A stretch of DNA of 63,875 nucleotides from Candidatus Fraserbacteria bacterium (GTDB lineage: Bacteria; Bipolaricaulota; Bipolaricaulia; RBG-16-55-9; JAJCYT01). The notes under the pieces were generated by a model. It was not told the DNA's origin and did not search any database. It saw only the letters and a list, made by a program, of their open reading frames with translations. Numbering within the stretch: position 1 is the stretch's first letter; each line of letters begins with the position of its first letter. The stretch is taken from contig JAJCYT010000041.1 of NCBI GenBank assembly GCA_029262795.1, positions 1 to 63,875 on the forward strand, written 5' to 3'. Shown in pieces: positions 40,570-51,372 of the stretch. The translations under genes were made by a program, and so were the position numbers.

Positions 40570-42240
40570 ATGATGGCCAAAGCCATGCCCAGAACGGTCA
40601 AAGCCCCAACAGGCACACAACTGACTTGCAAGAATTGGTTGATCGAAGCAGCTTATCGCATGATCCAAAACAATCTCGACCCCATGGTTGCGTTTGATCC
40701 TGAACAATTGATTGTCTACGGCGGTCGAGGAAAGGCGGCCCGCAACTGGGAATCGTTTGATGCCATTCTGACTTCGCTAGAAAAACTTGAGCCAGATGAA
40801 ACCTTAATGGTTCAATCCGGCAAACCCGTTGCCGTCTTTAAAACCCATGAGGATGCACCGCGTGTGTTAATTGCAAATTCAAATATTGTGCCCGCCTGGG
40901 CAACGCAAGAAAATTTTGACCGCTGGGAAAAAGAAGGCCTGATCATGTATGGTCAGATGACCGCAGGCAGTTGGATCTACATTGGCACTCAGGGCATTTT
41001 ACAAGGCACTTATGAAACCTTTGGTTCCTTGGCCAAACAGCATGGCTGGGGCAGCCTCAAAGGAAAGTTTGTGGTCACCGCAGGCTTAGGCGAAATGGGT
41101 GGCGCGCAACCCTTGGCTGTCACCATGAATGACGGTGTCGGACTGTTTATCGAAGTTGATGTCTGGAGGGCCAATCGCCGACTCGAGTTGCGACAAGTGG
41201 ATTGCGTCACTCACGATCTGAGTGAGGCGATGCAATGGGTCAATAAATCCCTAGAAAAAGAAGAAGCGAAGTCTGTGGCATTGGTTGGCAATGCCGCCGA
41301 AATTCTTCCTCAGTTATTAAGCCAAGGTATTTTGCCCGATGTGGTCACCGATCAAACATCCGCACATGATCCGATGTATGGTTATATTCCTGCTGGCCTT
41401 TCTATTGATAAAGCCAATACGCTTCGCGAAAACGATGCTGATGAATACCTTCGTCGAGCCACCGAATCCATGACCACCCATGTTCAAGTTATGCTAGACT
41501 GGCAAAAGCAAGGGGCCGTTGTGTTTGACTATGGCAACAACCTTCGTCAGCGTGCTTACGACAATGGTTTGGAAAACGCATTTGATTATCCGGGCTTTGT
41601 ACCAGCGTATGTCCGTCCACTTTTCTGTGAAGGGAAGGGCCCGTTTCGTTGGGTGGCCTTGTCCGGCGATCCTGAGGACATTTATGCCACAGACCAAGCC
41701 ATATTGGAATTGTTCCCGGAAGATGAGCACCTGAACCGTTGGATCAAACTGGCGCAACGCGACATCGAGTTTCAAGGCTTGCCTGCCCGCATTTGCTGGC
41801 TCGGTTATGGAGCGCGTGCCAAAGCAGGTTTGAAATTCAATGAGCTCGTTGCCTCAGGCAAGGTCAAAGCACCCATCGTCATTGGGCGAGATCATTTGGA
41901 TTGTGGTTCCGTTGCCAGTCCCAATCGAGAAACCGAAGGCATGAAGGATGGGTCCGATGCCATTGCAGACTGGGCCATTCTAAACGCACTTGTCAACACA
42001 GCCAGTGGCGCAACTTGGGTCAGCTTTCATCATGGAGGCGGGGTGGGCATTGGCTACAGTCTTCATGCGGGTCAAGTAATTGTAGCCGATGGCACTCCCG
42101 AAGCGGCGGCTCGACTGCAAAGGGTGCTTACCGTGGACCCAGGCATGGGTGTGGCCCGCCATGCAGATGCTGGCTACGAGCGCGCTATCGAAGTGGCACA
42201 GGAACGCGGCGTGCAAATCCCCATGCACCCAGGTGATTAA
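40570..42240 (+). CDS. hutU: Urocanate hydratase
   Basis: A 556-residue urocanase: [18 protein letters not shown], then [13 protein letters not shown] (NAD-binding) and a [17 protein letters not shown] active-site loop with the catalytic Cys. It converts urocanate to imidazolonepropionate, with NAD+ as electrophile. It heads hutUHIF; its stop overlaps the hutH start by one base (TAATG). Confidence 0.95.
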   Translation: MMAKAMPRTVKAPTGTQLTCKNWLIEAAYRMIQNNLDPMVAFDPEQLIVYGGRGKAARNWESFDAILTSLEKLEPDETLMVQSGKPVAVFKTHEDAPRVLIANSNIVPAWATQENFDRWEKEGLIMYGQMTAGSWIYIGTQGILQGTYETFGSLAKQHGWGSLKGKFVVTAGLGEMGGAQPLAVTMNDGVGLFIEVDVWRANRRLELRQVDCVTHDLSEAMQWVNKSLEKEEAKSVALVGNAAEILPQLLSQGILPDVVTDQTSAHDPMYGYIPAGLSIDKANTLRENDADEYLRRATESMTTHVQVMLDWQKQGAVVFDYGNNLRQRAYDNGLENAFDYPGFVPAYVRPLFCEGKGPFRWVALSGDPEDIYATDQAILELFPEDEHLNRWIKLAQRDIEFQGLPARICWLGYGARAKAGLKFNELVASGKVKAPIVIGRDHLDCGSVASPNRETEGMKDGSDAIADWAILNALVNTASGATWVSFHHGGGVGIGYSLHAGQVIVADGTPEAAARLQRVLTVDPGMGVARHADAGYERAIEVAQERGVQIPMHPGD

Positions 42241-43805
42241 TGGAACCGTTGATCATCAATGGCAAGGATTTACAGATCGAATCTGTTGTCGCTGTCTCAA
42301 GAGGTCAAACAGTTTCTCTCAATCCAGAATGCCTGCCCGCCATTCAACAATCACGGGATGCCGTCTTAAAGCTGGTTGCCGAACAACAGGTTGCTTATGG
42401 CATCACCACGGGCTTTGGTCGTTTTAAAGATAAAATTATTTCACCGGAAGAGGTGAAGCAGCTTCAAATCAACCTGGTTCGAAGTCATGCGGTCGGTGTA
42501 GGGCCTGCATTGGATGAATCCGTGGTTCGCGCCATGTTGCTGGTCCGTGCAAACACTTTGGCTATGGGCCATTCCGGCGTTCGACCTAAATTGATTCAGA
42601 TGCTTCTAGACACGCTCAACGCTGGAGTTCATCCAGTGATTCCCTCCCAAGGGTCTTTGGGGGCCAGTGGAGATTTGGCACCCTTGGCACATTTGGCGCT
42701 GGTGATGGTTGGGGAAGGAGAGGCATGGTATCAGGGACAAAAGTACAACGGCCAAGCCGCCTTGGATCAGGCAGGATTAACGCCTCTTGAACTGGAAGCC
42801 AAAGAAGGCCTGGCCTTGCTCAACGGCACCACAATGATGGTGGGCATGGGTGCTTTGCTGGTGAATCGAGCGGTGAATCTGGCGTTGACCGCTGATATTG
42901 CCGCTTGCCTCAGTTTAGAAGCGTTGAATGGCACAGACCGAGCTTTTGATAAACGAGTGCATGAGGCCCGCCCTCACCCTCGTCAAATTGAATGTGCAGA
43001 ATTTTTAAGAGCACTGGTTTCTGGAAGCCAATTGTTACGATCTGATGATCCAAACAATGTTCAAGATCCTTACACCCTTCGATGTGTGCCTCAAGTTCAT
43101 GGGGCGGTTCGGGACGCCATCGCTTATGCACAATGGGTCATTAACATAGAACTCAATTCGGCCAACGATAACCCCCTAATTTTTGTTGATGACGAAACCG
43201 GACATATCGATGTGGTGTCTGCCGGAAATTTCCATGGTGAACCCATCGCCATAGCAATGGATTACATGAAATTGGCCCTCACCGAACTTGGAAACATGAG
43301 CGAACGGCGCGTGTCCCGATTGGTCGATGCGGACAGCAATGGCGGCGTGCTCCCTATGTTCCTTACTGAAAATGGCGGGTTGGAAAGCGGTATGATGATG
43401 GCCCAATACACTGCTGCAGCCCTGGCTTCTGAAAATAAAGTCCTGGCTCATCCAGCCAGTGCAGACACCATTCCCAGCAGCGCCAATGTGGAAGATCACG
43501 TCAGCATGGGGGCCACAGCCACCCGCCACACCGAAAAAGTATTGAATCATGTCGAAACCATCGTTGCAATTGAACTTCTTGCTGCAGCTCAAGGCATTGA
43601 TTTTCGTTGCAAAGAAATTGATGATGTTTGCATGGGCGCTGGCACAGATGTGGCTTACCGGTTAATTCGTCAACATGTGCCTTTTATTGAAAAAGATGTG
43701 GTTCTATCGACTCACATGGAAAAATTACGTCAATTGGTGGCGAGCAGAGAGCTGAAAAACCAGGTTCAATCCCATCTAGGCCTGAATGAAAAGGATCATC
43801 ATTGA
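42240..43805 (+). CDS. hutH: Histidine ammonia-lyase
   Basis: A 521-residue lyase with the MIO-forming A142-S143-G144 in QGSLGASGDLAPLAHL, the GTTGFG(R)-like YGITTGFGRF and EIDDVCMGAGTD near the C-terminus. Length matches the family (about 510). It deaminates His to urocanate. It overlaps hutU by 1 bp and hutI by 4 bp. Confidence 0.95.
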   Translation: MEPLIINGKDLQIESVVAVSRGQTVSLNPECLPAIQQSRDAVLKLVAEQQVAYGITTGFGRFKDKIISPEEVKQLQINLVRSHAVGVGPALDESVVRAMLLVRANTLAMGHSGVRPKLIQMLLDTLNAGVHPVIPSQGSLGASGDLAPLAHLALVMVGEGEAWYQGQKYNGQAALDQAGLTPLELEAKEGLALLNGTTMMVGMGALLVNRAVNLALTADIAACLSLEALNGTDRAFDKRVHEARPHPRQIECAEFLRALVSGSQLLRSDDPNNVQDPYTLRCVPQVHGAVRDAIAYAQWVINIELNSANDNPLIFVDDETGHIDVVSAGNFHGEPIAIAMDYMKLALTELGNMSERRVSRLVDADSNGGVLPMFLTENGGLESGMMMAQYTAAALASENKVLAHPASADTIPSSANVEDHVSMGATATRHTEKVLNHVETIVAIELLAAAQGIDFRCKEIDDVCMGAGTDVAYRLIRQHVPFIEKDVVLSTHMEKLRQLVASRELKNQVQSHLGLNEKDHH

Positions 43806-45070
43806 GCTTAACAGACCTCGTCATTCATAACGCATCCTCAGTCATTACCTGTGCCCAATCCGCGCCTAAACGGGGTGTAGAGATGCAGCGGTTGGGAGAC
43901 ATTGAAAATGGTGCCGTTGCAATCCATGAAGGCGTCATTGTTGACGTGGGTTCATCTGATGAATTGAAACCTAAGTATGATGCCCAACAAACCATTGATG
44001 CCAATGGAAAAGCTGTCTGTCCTGGATTTGTCGATCCACACACACATGCGGTTTACGGTGGAGATCGTGCGCATGAGTTTGAACTCAGAATTCAAAGTGC
44101 CACATATATGGAAATTATGGCGGCAGGTGGCGGCATTCTCAGCACCATGAAACACACGCGAGAGGCTTCGGTTGAATCTCTCCTTGAGTCGGCCACCCAA
44201 CGGCTCGACCAAATGCTGTCATTGGGCACCACCACGGTTGAAATCAAAACCGGCTATGGACTGGATGTGGACAGCGAACTCAAGATGCTTCAGGTCATCG
44301 AACAGCTTTCAAAAACGCATCCCTGTGACATTGTGCCCACATTCTTAGGGGCACACACTGTGCCGCCTGAATTTCAGGGCAATGCCGAAGCTTACACACA
44401 ATATGTAATTGAAGAAATGTTACCTGAAGTGGTCGGCTGGTATCAGGGTTCTCAGTTTTCACATCAAAAAACGCCATTATTTATTGATGTGTTTTGCGAG
44501 GATCATGCCTTTAGTTTGGATCAATCTCGACAAATTTTACAGTCAGGGATAGACTTTGGTTTGCACGCAAAAATCCATGTGGATCAGTTCAACAGTTTTG
44601 CAGCCACAACGATGGCTGTGGATTTAAATGCCATTTCTGCCGACCATTTGGATGTTACAGGTGCGAGTGAAATAAAATACCTGGCTCAATCAAACACCAT
44701 TGCCGTGTCACTACCAGCCGTTAATTTCAATTTAGGTTTAGAAAAATACGCCAACGCCAGAGAAATGGTGGATGCGGGTGCTGCAGTGGCGTTGGCCACT
44801 GATCTTAATCCAGGCTCGGCCCCTTGTCTGTCCATGCCATTGGTCATGGCCATTGCCTGTCGATATCAAAAACTGACACCCGCCGAAACCCTCAATGCCA
44901 GCACCCTCAATTCAGCACATGCAATTGGATTGGGAGAGCAGGTTGGCTCTATTGAAGTTGGAAAAAAAGCTGATCTGCTCATTTTAAAAGAAAAAGATTA
45001 TCGACATTTGGCATATACACTGGGAGGCAATCCAGTTGAAACTGTCATTAAAAATGGAGTGGTTCTATGA
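43802..45070 (+). CDS. hutI: Imidazolonepropionase
   Basis: A 422-residue amidohydrolase: metal motif PGFVDPHTHAVYGGDR, EIKTGYGLD and the later AKIHVDQFNS and ATDLNPGS segments. It opens imidazolonepropionate to formiminoglutamate. The start is TTG (ttgagcttaac), overlapping the hutH stop (TTGA). It ends in a 4-bp overlap with hutF. Confidence 0.93.
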   Translation: MSLTDLVIHNASSVITCAQSAPKRGVEMQRLGDIENGAVAIHEGVIVDVGSSDELKPKYDAQQTIDANGKAVCPGFVDPHTHAVYGGDRAHEFELRIQSATYMEIMAAGGGILSTMKHTREASVESLLESATQRLDQMLSLGTTTVEIKTGYGLDVDSELKMLQVIEQLSKTHPCDIVPTFLGAHTVPPEFQGNAEAYTQYVIEEMLPEVVGWYQGSQFSHQKTPLFIDVFCEDHAFSLDQSRQILQSGIDFGLHAKIHVDQFNSFAATTMAVDLNAISADHLDVTGASEIKYLAQSNTIAVSLPAVNFNLGLEKYANAREMVDAGAAVALATDLNPGSAPCLSMPLVMAIACRYQKLTPAETLNASTLNSAHAIGLGEQVGSIEVGKKADLLILKEKDYRHLAYTLGGNPVETVIKNGVVL

Positions 45071-46302
45071 ATGCGCCTTCCATTCAATTTAAAAATGGCC
45101 ATTGGGTCATGCCAGGACTGGCCACGGCCCACTCACACGCCTTTCAACGAGCGCTGCGTGGCCGAACCCAACGACGCTCCACAACAGCCAATTCCTTCTG
45201 GTCGTGGCGTGGCTTGATGTATCAATTGGCCGAAAACCTCGATCCTGAGAGCGTTTATCATATCACCCGCTTCGCGTATATGGAGCTTGCGCTTTCGGGA
45301 GTCACAGCGGTGGGAGAGTTTCACTATGTGCACCATGATCAGGGCGGGGTGCCTTATACCAATCGCACTGAACTTTCGGATGCTGTGATTCGGGCTGCCA
45401 AAGATGTGGGGATCCGCATTTGTCTCATTCGAACCGCCTATCTTCGTGGCGGTCATGAGCAGACGATGACGCCTGCACAGCAACGATTTTCAGACCCTTC
45501 CATTGATTTGGCCATTCAGGATGCCGAGGCATTGAGAGTGAAATATTCAGACGATCCTCTGGTGACCGTTGCAGTGGCTGCGCATAGCATCCGGGCCATC
45601 CCCATCGATCCATTGTGCGAATTGTCGTCCTATGCCGCTCACCACGGACTGCCCTTTCATATGCATATTTGCGAGCAGCGTAGAGAAATTGAAGAATGTC
45701 TGGCTGAATACGGCACAACGCCTGTGGCTTTGTTAAACGAACGTGGCATCTTATCGCCCCGCTTTGTTGGGGTACATGCGACCCATCTGACATCTGAAGA
45801 AATACAAGATTTGGGTCAATCTCAGTCGTTCGTCTGTATCTGTCGCACCACCGAACGCGATTTGGGGGATGGCTTGCCACCCATGTCCGATCTGATTCAA
45901 GCAGGCGCTCAACTCTGTGTGGGGGTGGACAGCCATGCCTGCGAAAATGCATTTGAGGAAATTCGGGCAGTAGAGTTTGATGAACGTTCCAGATTAGAAG
46001 CCCGCCATACCACGGCTGAAGCACCAGCTTTGTTGGATGCCGGTTCCCGTCTTGGATACGCTGCGTGCGGTTTATCGCGACATTGGCAGGAAGATCAGGT
46101 CTGGCTGAATCCAAACGATCCTTCTATTGCGGGTGCGGATGAATCCAATGCAGTGGATGCCATTCTCTTTTCTGCAACGCCCCGTGTAATAAAAAAAGTT
46201 TCAGTGGCAGATCAAACGATTGTTCAAGATGGGCTTCATCCCAACTTTGACCACATTGTGGCAAACTATAAAAAAACACTCACCAAAGTGCTGAATCAAT
46301 AA
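45067..46302 (+). CDS. hutF: Formimidoylglutamate deiminase
   Basis: A 411-residue amidohydrolase. N-terminal metal motif TAHSHAFQRALRGR, then FWSWRGLMYQ, AYMELALSGVTAVGEFHYVHH and the C-terminal VGVDSHAC. HutF converts formiminoglutamate to formylglutamate plus ammonia, indicating the five-step pathway; the expected HutG deformylase is not in this window. It overlaps hutI by 4 bp. Confidence 0.9.
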   Translation: MNAPSIQFKNGHWVMPGLATAHSHAFQRALRGRTQRRSTTANSFWSWRGLMYQLAENLDPESVYHITRFAYMELALSGVTAVGEFHYVHHDQGGVPYTNRTELSDAVIRAAKDVGIRICLIRTAYLRGGHEQTMTPAQQRFSDPSIDLAIQDAEALRVKYSDDPLVTVAVAAHSIRAIPIDPLCELSSYAAHHGLPFHMHICEQRREIEECLAEYGTTPVALLNERGILSPRFVGVHATHLTSEEIQDLGQSQSFVCICRTTERDLGDGLPPMSDLIQAGAQLCVGVDSHACENAFEEIRAVEFDERSRLEARHTTAEAPALLDAGSRLGYAACGLSRHWQEDQVWLNPNDPSIAGADESNAVDAILFSATPRVIKKVSVADQTIVQDGLHPNFDHIVANYKKTLTKVLNQ

Positions 46303-46377
46303 TCAAACGCCTTGCCAAAATATTTACAAAGCATACCATTGATGGTTTATCTTGCTTGAAATTTTGGAGGAAAAACT

Positions 46378-47466
46378 TTGACTTCACCCATCAAAATTGG
46401 TTTGGCCGGTACGGGTTTTGGTCGCCGAGTCATGCTGCCTGCATTTGCGAATTGTGAAAATATTGTATTCCAGGCTGTGTGCAGCGCCACCAGAGAAAAC
46501 GCAGATGCAGCTGCCGCAGAATTTAAAATTCCAGGCATTTACACCGATTTTGATGCCATGATTGAACAGGAAACATTGGATCTTGTCCTGATCACCACAC
46601 CCCCAAATTTCCATCTGCCCATGAGCCTGAAAGCATTCGATCACAATTTGCACGTTCTGTGTGAAAAGCCAACTGCCTTGAATCTAGGAGAAGCTGAAAA
46701 AATGTATAAAGCCGCCCAGACTTCAGGAAAAATGAACATTATTGATCATGAACTTCGATTTCACCCGACCTTGCAAAAAATGAAGTCAATGATTGAAGAT
46801 GGCTTTTTGGGAGCCGCTGAGAAAATCAGCTTCTCAACCTATTGGAGTTTTCCCTTTGTTCGCGGTCGAACTTGGAATTGGTGGTTTGACAAAACTTCTG
46901 GAGGCGGTTTACTAGGTGCTTTGGGATCTCATCAGATTGACTTGCTGCGATGGCTGTTTGATACAGAAGTGAAACAAGTCAATGGACAATTACATTCATT
47001 CATTGATGAATTGCCACTCAAAGATTCGGCAGAAACCAAACCCGTAACCACAGACAACTATTGTTCCATCATGATGAACATGGCCAATGGCAGTTTAGGC
47101 CAACTGACCTTGGATGCCTCATTGCCCATGTCTTTTGAGCAGGCAAACACTTTAAGAACAGTCAATATTCATGGTGAGAACGGCAGCTTGGTCTTTGATG
47201 GCGAGGATCGCTTATGGGCCATTCAAGGCGAAGAAAAAACTGAGCACACCCAACCAAATCCAGGTGAAAACACGCCGGGATTACCCAAGAGTTTATTCTC
47301 AAGTGGCTTTGCATATTTGAGCAAACAGATTGTTGATGCACTGCATCAGGGCGAAAATATTGTCAATGGTGCTGCCACGTTTGAAGATGGGCTCAAAATC
47401 CAGGCTGTAATTGACGCGGTTCATGAATCAAACCAAAGTCAGACTTGGGTCACCCCAAAGGCTTAG
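46378..47466 (+). CDS. Gfo/Idh/MocA-family oxidoreductase
   Basis: A 362-residue NAD(P)-dependent dehydrogenase: GLAGTGFGRRVMLPAF Rossmann motif, CEKPTALNLGEAEKM (EKP) and the C-domain WNWWFDKTSGGGLLGALGSHQIDLLRWL. It begins with TTG preceded by GGAGG, and follows hutF by 75 bp. The substrate could be a sugar, inositol or a hydroxy acid; the link to histidine breakdown is only positional. It overlaps the convergent permease gene by 4 bp. Confidence 0.88.
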   Translation: MTSPIKIGLAGTGFGRRVMLPAFANCENIVFQAVCSATRENADAAAAEFKIPGIYTDFDAMIEQETLDLVLITTPPNFHLPMSLKAFDHNLHVLCEKPTALNLGEAEKMYKAAQTSGKMNIIDHELRFHPTLQKMKSMIEDGFLGAAEKISFSTYWSFPFVRGRTWNWWFDKTSGGGLLGALGSHQIDLLRWLFDTEVKQVNGQLHSFIDELPLKDSAETKPVTTDNYCSIMMNMANGSLGQLTLDASLPMSFEQANTLRTVNIHGENGSLVFDGEDRLWAIQGEEKTEHTQPNPGENTPGLPKSLFSSGFAYLSKQIVDALHQGENIVNGAATFEDGLKIQAVIDAVHESNQSQTWVTPKA

Positions 47467-48485
47467 CCGCCTCCTCTTTCATACGGCACACCCAATGCAG
47501 ACGGTGCGCCAATGCGTTTGAGGACACGCCCCCCACTTAAGAATACCAGCACAACAATGGTGGACAAATACGGCAACATGTGCATGAAGGATGAAGGAAT
47601 TGGGACATTTTTAGTTTGCAGGTTGATTTGCAGCGCTTCCATCCCCCCGAATAAAAAGGCCGCCAACAACGCACGTTGGGGTTTCCAGAATGCAAAGATG
47701 ACCAATGCCACGGCAATCCAACCTCGACCGGCTGTAATCATTGACTGCCAGTTGCCCACCCAGGCCAACGGAAAATAAGCGCCACCCAAACCGGCAAACA
47801 TCCCCCCCAGGAAAACGCAAAGGTAACGGATTCGATTGACCCGAATCCCCAATGTGTCCGCAGTTTCAGGGCTTTCTCCCACCGATGTGATGGTAATTCC
47901 CATACGGGTTTTATAAAGAAATACCCAGACCAAGGGCACCACCAGCCAGCCGATGTAAACAAACACATTGTGTTGAAAAAACGCTTTGCCAAAAAACTCG
48001 ACATTTTGCAGCCACGTTGCAAATTCGCTTAAGGGTATTAAATTAATATCTTCAAAAAAAATACTCAGGTCTTTGAAAAAGTTTTTAAATCCCCAATTGT
48101 TCTTCCAGGTCCACAAGATCTGTTGGGACATTTTGGTGGCGGTGCCAATGAATTCAGTGATACCAATGCCCAGCAACACCAACATCACGCCGCTGATCAC
48201 TTGATTGGCTTTCAACGAAATGGTCAAAAATGCATGGATCAAGCTGAATGCCCCACCCGCCAATGCACCCACCATCATGCCAAACCAAGCATCTCCTCCC
48301 GCATAAAAAGCGGCCATGTACCCAGCCAAAGAACCCACCAACATGATGCCTTCAATGCCAAGGTTAAGGACCCCGCCACGTTCACAGATGATTTCTCCAA
48401 GGGTTGGAAACAACAGAGGCGTACCCAGGCGAATCGCACCAGACAACACCGAGGCTAAAAACGATAGCGTAAAAATTTCATCCAT
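47463..48485 (-). CDS. ABC permease of BMP/nucleoside type (second permease)
   Basis: A 340-residue permease with about eight to nine segments. The ERGGVLNLGIEGIMLVGSLAGY motif is typical of BMP-family permeases (YufQ/NupQ-like), plus SVGESPETADTLGIRVNR, the EAA-type loop. I start it at ATG 48485 (GGAGG 4 bp upstream), overlapping the upstream permease by 8 bp. Part of the ATPase-permease-permease unit whose receptor is the divergent BMP protein. Confidence 0.9.
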   Translation of the reverse strand: MDEIFTLSFLASVLSGAIRLGTPLLFPTLGEIICERGGVLNLGIEGIMLVGSLAGYMAAFYAGGDAWFGMMVGALAGGAFSLIHAFLTISLKANQVISGVMLVLLGIGITEFIGTATKMSQQILWTWKNNWGFKNFFKDLSIFFEDINLIPLSEFATWLQNVEFFGKAFFQHNVFVYIGWLVVPLVWVFLYKTRMGITITSVGESPETADTLGIRVNRIRYLCVFLGGMFAGLGGAYFPLAWVGNWQSMITAGRGWIAVALVIFAFWKPQRALLAAFLFGGMEALQINLQTKNVPIPSSFMHMLPYLSTIVVLVFLSGGRVLKRIGAPSALGVPYERGGG

Positions 48486-49644
48486 GACGCCTCCAAGACA
48501 TACGGTATCTCGACAAATAATCACCAGCAATAATGGACACAATCACCAACACTTCCAACACAAGCACAATCGCCACCGGCACCTGGATGGTGTCACCGGT
48601 ATAGATTGAATGAAAGGGTAGCGCCTGAATAGAGCTTCCTCCGACAAACAGCGCTGAGAATGTGATGGTCGCAGGTATCAATCCCAATGGATGCCCCTTG
48701 GCCAACAAGGCCACGGCAATCCCTGTATAACCAAAAGGATTCAGTGTCGGTGAAATCCCATCGATCAGTTTGTGTTGGATGGCGGCAACTTCCCCCACGC
48801 CTGCCAAGCCGCCAATTGCTCCGCCCAACGTCAATGTCCACACAATCACCTTGACTTGGCTGATCCCTCCAACAGCCGCAGCTTGTGGGTTGGCCCCCAC
48901 CACTTTGGCTTCATAGCCAATTCGAGTTTTGACGTAGATGAAATAAATGACCGCAACGATGATTAATGCAATGGGCAACCCCAAATGGACTTTATCAATT
49001 TGCGTTCCAAAAAATTCTGGAAAAAAGGCGGAAGGTGGAAAATTTTCCGTTTGGAAATTTCCAGTAGAGGTTCGCCATGGCCCTGCCACCAAAAATCGCA
49101 TGATGTCAAAAGCGACATAGTTCAACATGAGTGTGGTAATGATTTCATTCGTGTTTAATTTGGCTCTTAGGATGGCAGGGATAAAAGCAAACAAGCCAGC
49201 AAAAAATGCGCCTGCAAGAATCATCAAGGGCACCACCACCCAGGAGGACATTTCACTGCCGGAGTTCAACACCATCAATGCCACCCAGGTTGCCCCCACG
49301 GCACCAATGTGCAGCTGGCCTTCTGCACCGATGTTCCAAAGCCCTGCGCGTAACGGAATCGCAACAGCAAGGCTAGTGAATAATAAAGGCGTCATCTTGA
49401 TGGCAACGCGAATCAGGCCATCATAGCTGCCAAATGCGCCCTGTATCAATTTCGAATAGGCTTCTATGGGATTGACCCCATAAAAAAACAAAGGAATGGC
49501 CCCTAAAATAAATGCGACCAACACCGATGCAAATGGCACCAGTGCCTGAAAGGTTTTCGGTACAGAAGTGCGCTTTTCCATCTGAATCCTTGGCAAGCTG
49601 GAAAACAAAGATCTTTTGGTGGCCTGCTCAGGCTGATTGGCCAT
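48478..49644 (-). CDS. ABC permease of BMP/nucleoside type (first permease)
   Basis: A 388-residue permease with an N-terminal basic segment and about nine segments; the family motif AGLWNIGAEGQLHIGAVGA and the loop VVGANPQAAAVGGISQVKV are present. Together with the other permease it forms the channel. It overlaps the ATPase by 17 bp and the second permease by 8 bp, a tightly coupled operon. Confidence 0.9.
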   Translation of the reverse strand: MANQPEQATKRSLFSSLPRIQMEKRTSVPKTFQALVPFASVLVAFILGAIPLFFYGVNPIEAYSKLIQGAFGSYDGLIRVAIKMTPLLFTSLAVAIPLRAGLWNIGAEGQLHIGAVGATWVALMVLNSGSEMSSWVVVPLMILAGAFFAGLFAFIPAILRAKLNTNEIITTLMLNYVAFDIMRFLVAGPWRTSTGNFQTENFPPSAFFPEFFGTQIDKVHLGLPIALIIVAVIYFIYVKTRIGYEAKVVGANPQAAAVGGISQVKVIVWTLTLGGAIGGLAGVGEVAAIQHKLIDGISPTLNPFGYTGIAVALLAKGHPLGLIPATITFSALFVGGSSIQALPFHSIYTGDTIQVPVAIVLVLEVLVIVSIIAGDYLSRYRMSWRRHG

Positions 49645-51157
49645 GCTTTACCTCTTCTCCTGCCATCATCAAACCCAACGTTTGATGGTCTGCATTCTTG
49701 GGCGCTTGCGTAAGGCGGCCTTCATAAATGACCATGATCCGATCTGATACATCAAGTACCTCATCCAAATCCTCTGAAATCAACAACACTGCCGCACCCC
49801 GGTCTCTGGCTTCGATGAGCTTGGTGCGAATATATTCACAAGACCCCACATCCACGCCACGCGTGGGCTGGTTGGCAACAATTAATTGGGGCTCTGGGTA
49901 CAACTCTCTGGCCAGAATAACCTTTTGCAAATTTCCGCCCGACAGCTGACGGGCGGGTACATCAATGCCAGGGGTTCGCACGTCAAAATCCTTGACCAGT
50001 TGAGCAGTATGTTCATTGATGGCAGGGTAATCCAAAATGGGGCCCTGATTAAATTCCGGCAATCGATAACTGTGCAATACAATATTTTCGGCAATGGTCA
50101 AGGGCAACGCCAACGCCTGACTCATTCGATCTTCCGGAATATGGGCCACTTTTCGTTTAAGCAATTCTTTGACCGATGCGTTGGTTACTTTTTCTCCCTG
50201 AAGCAGAATTTCACCTTTATTGGCATGACGTAATCCGGTGAGCACTTCGGCAAGCTCTCTTTGTCCGTTGCCAGAAACGCCAGCCAACCCTACAATTTCA
50301 CCAGAACGAATTGTTAAAGATGCCCCGCGAAGTGCCAACAGATCTTTGTCATTGGTCGCCTCCACATCAGTCATTTGAAGTATCGGCTCACCAGGTTCTT
50401 TAGCTTCTTTGCCAACTTGAAAAACCACCTCGCGCCCAACCATCAATTGAGCCAGTTCTTGAGGCGTTGTATTTTTGGTTTGTCTGCTATCAATGACTTT
50501 GCCCCGCCGGAGGACGGTTACATTGTCCGTAACCGAAATAATTTCTTTGAGTTTGTGCGTGATAAAGATGATGGTCAACCCTGCTTTTACCAATTGATCC
50601 AACGTTTCAAACAGGGCTTTTGCAGCCAGGGGGGTGAGGACGGCGGTGGGCTCATCTAGTATGAGCAACTCTGCATTTCGATAAAGGGCTTTGAGGATTT
50701 CAACGCGTTGTTTTTCGCCTGTGGACAGGGTCCAAACCCGGGCACTGGGCTCCACTTTTAGGCCATATTTTTCACCCAACGCTGCGATGGCCTGCTTTGC
50801 CTTTTTCAAGCTGATAAACGGATTCGGGCTGTCCTTCATGCCCAGAATGATGTTTTCCGCCACGGTTAACGTGGGGACCAATTTGAAATGCTGATGAACC
50901 ATCCCAATGCCTAATTTGAGCGCAACCTTTGGCGTGTTAAGAAAAACTCGCTGACCTTTGTAAAAAATCTCCCCACCTGTTGGTTGATAAAGGCCATAAA
51001 GCATCTTCATTAAGGTGGTTTTTCCTGCGCCGTTTTCACCAAGCAACCCATGAACTTCGCCTGGGGAAACTTTTAAATTGACTTTGTCGTTGGCCAATAC
51101 ACCGGGAAATTGTTTTGAAATATTTTTTAATTCAAGCAAAGGAATCGATTTGTTCAT
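49628..51157 (-). CDS. ABC transporter ATPase with two NBDs (BMP/nucleoside type)
   Basis: A 509-residue double ATPase. The first domain has Walker A GENGAGKTT, signature LSTGEKQRVEILKAL and Walker B LLILDEPTAVLTP. The second has a degenerate Walker A (GLAGVSGNGQREL), signature LSGGNLQKVILAREL and LIVANQPTRGVDV, as usual for NupO/YufO-type proteins. Start at ATG 51157 (GGGAG upstream); the longer upstream frame has no SD and no homology. It powers nucleoside-like uptake. Confidence 0.92.
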   Translation of the reverse strand: MNKSIPLLELKNISKQFPGVLANDKVNLKVSPGEVHGLLGENGAGKTTLMKMLYGLYQPTGGEIFYKGQRVFLNTPKVALKLGIGMVHQHFKLVPTLTVAENIILGMKDSPNPFISLKKAKQAIAALGEKYGLKVEPSARVWTLSTGEKQRVEILKALYRNAELLILDEPTAVLTPLAAKALFETLDQLVKAGLTIIFITHKLKEIISVTDNVTVLRRGKVIDSRQTKNTTPQELAQLMVGREVVFQVGKEAKEPGEPILQMTDVEATNDKDLLALRGASLTIRSGEIVGLAGVSGNGQRELAEVLTGLRHANKGEILLQGEKVTNASVKELLKRKVAHIPEDRMSQALALPLTIAENIVLHSYRLPEFNQGPILDYPAINEHTAQLVKDFDVRTPGIDVPARQLSGGNLQKVILARELYPEPQLIVANQPTRGVDVGSCEYIRTKLIEARDRGAAVLLISEDLDEVLDVSDRIMVIYEGRLTQAPKNADHQTLGLMMAGEEVKHGQSA

Positions 51158-51372
51158 GGGGCTCCCAAGCAAACAATCGTTGTAAAAACAGCCGGTCGAT
51201 TTTGAAAATTTTCTTGCAAAATGCATCTTAAACGAAGCATTTGTTTTTAAATAAAAAGTAATTCGCACCGCAATGATCACACTGTAAACGATGTGGCGGG
51301 TAAACGTCAACAATCCAACTTCTACGATGGGGAAAGATAGAAACTGGCCCACAAAGTTAAGTCTTTAAGATT

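Noticed and set aside
45425..46114. 229-residue minus-strand frame inside hutF
   Set aside because: No homology, Arg/Pro-rich antisense composition; the plus strand carries the amidohydrolase motifs.
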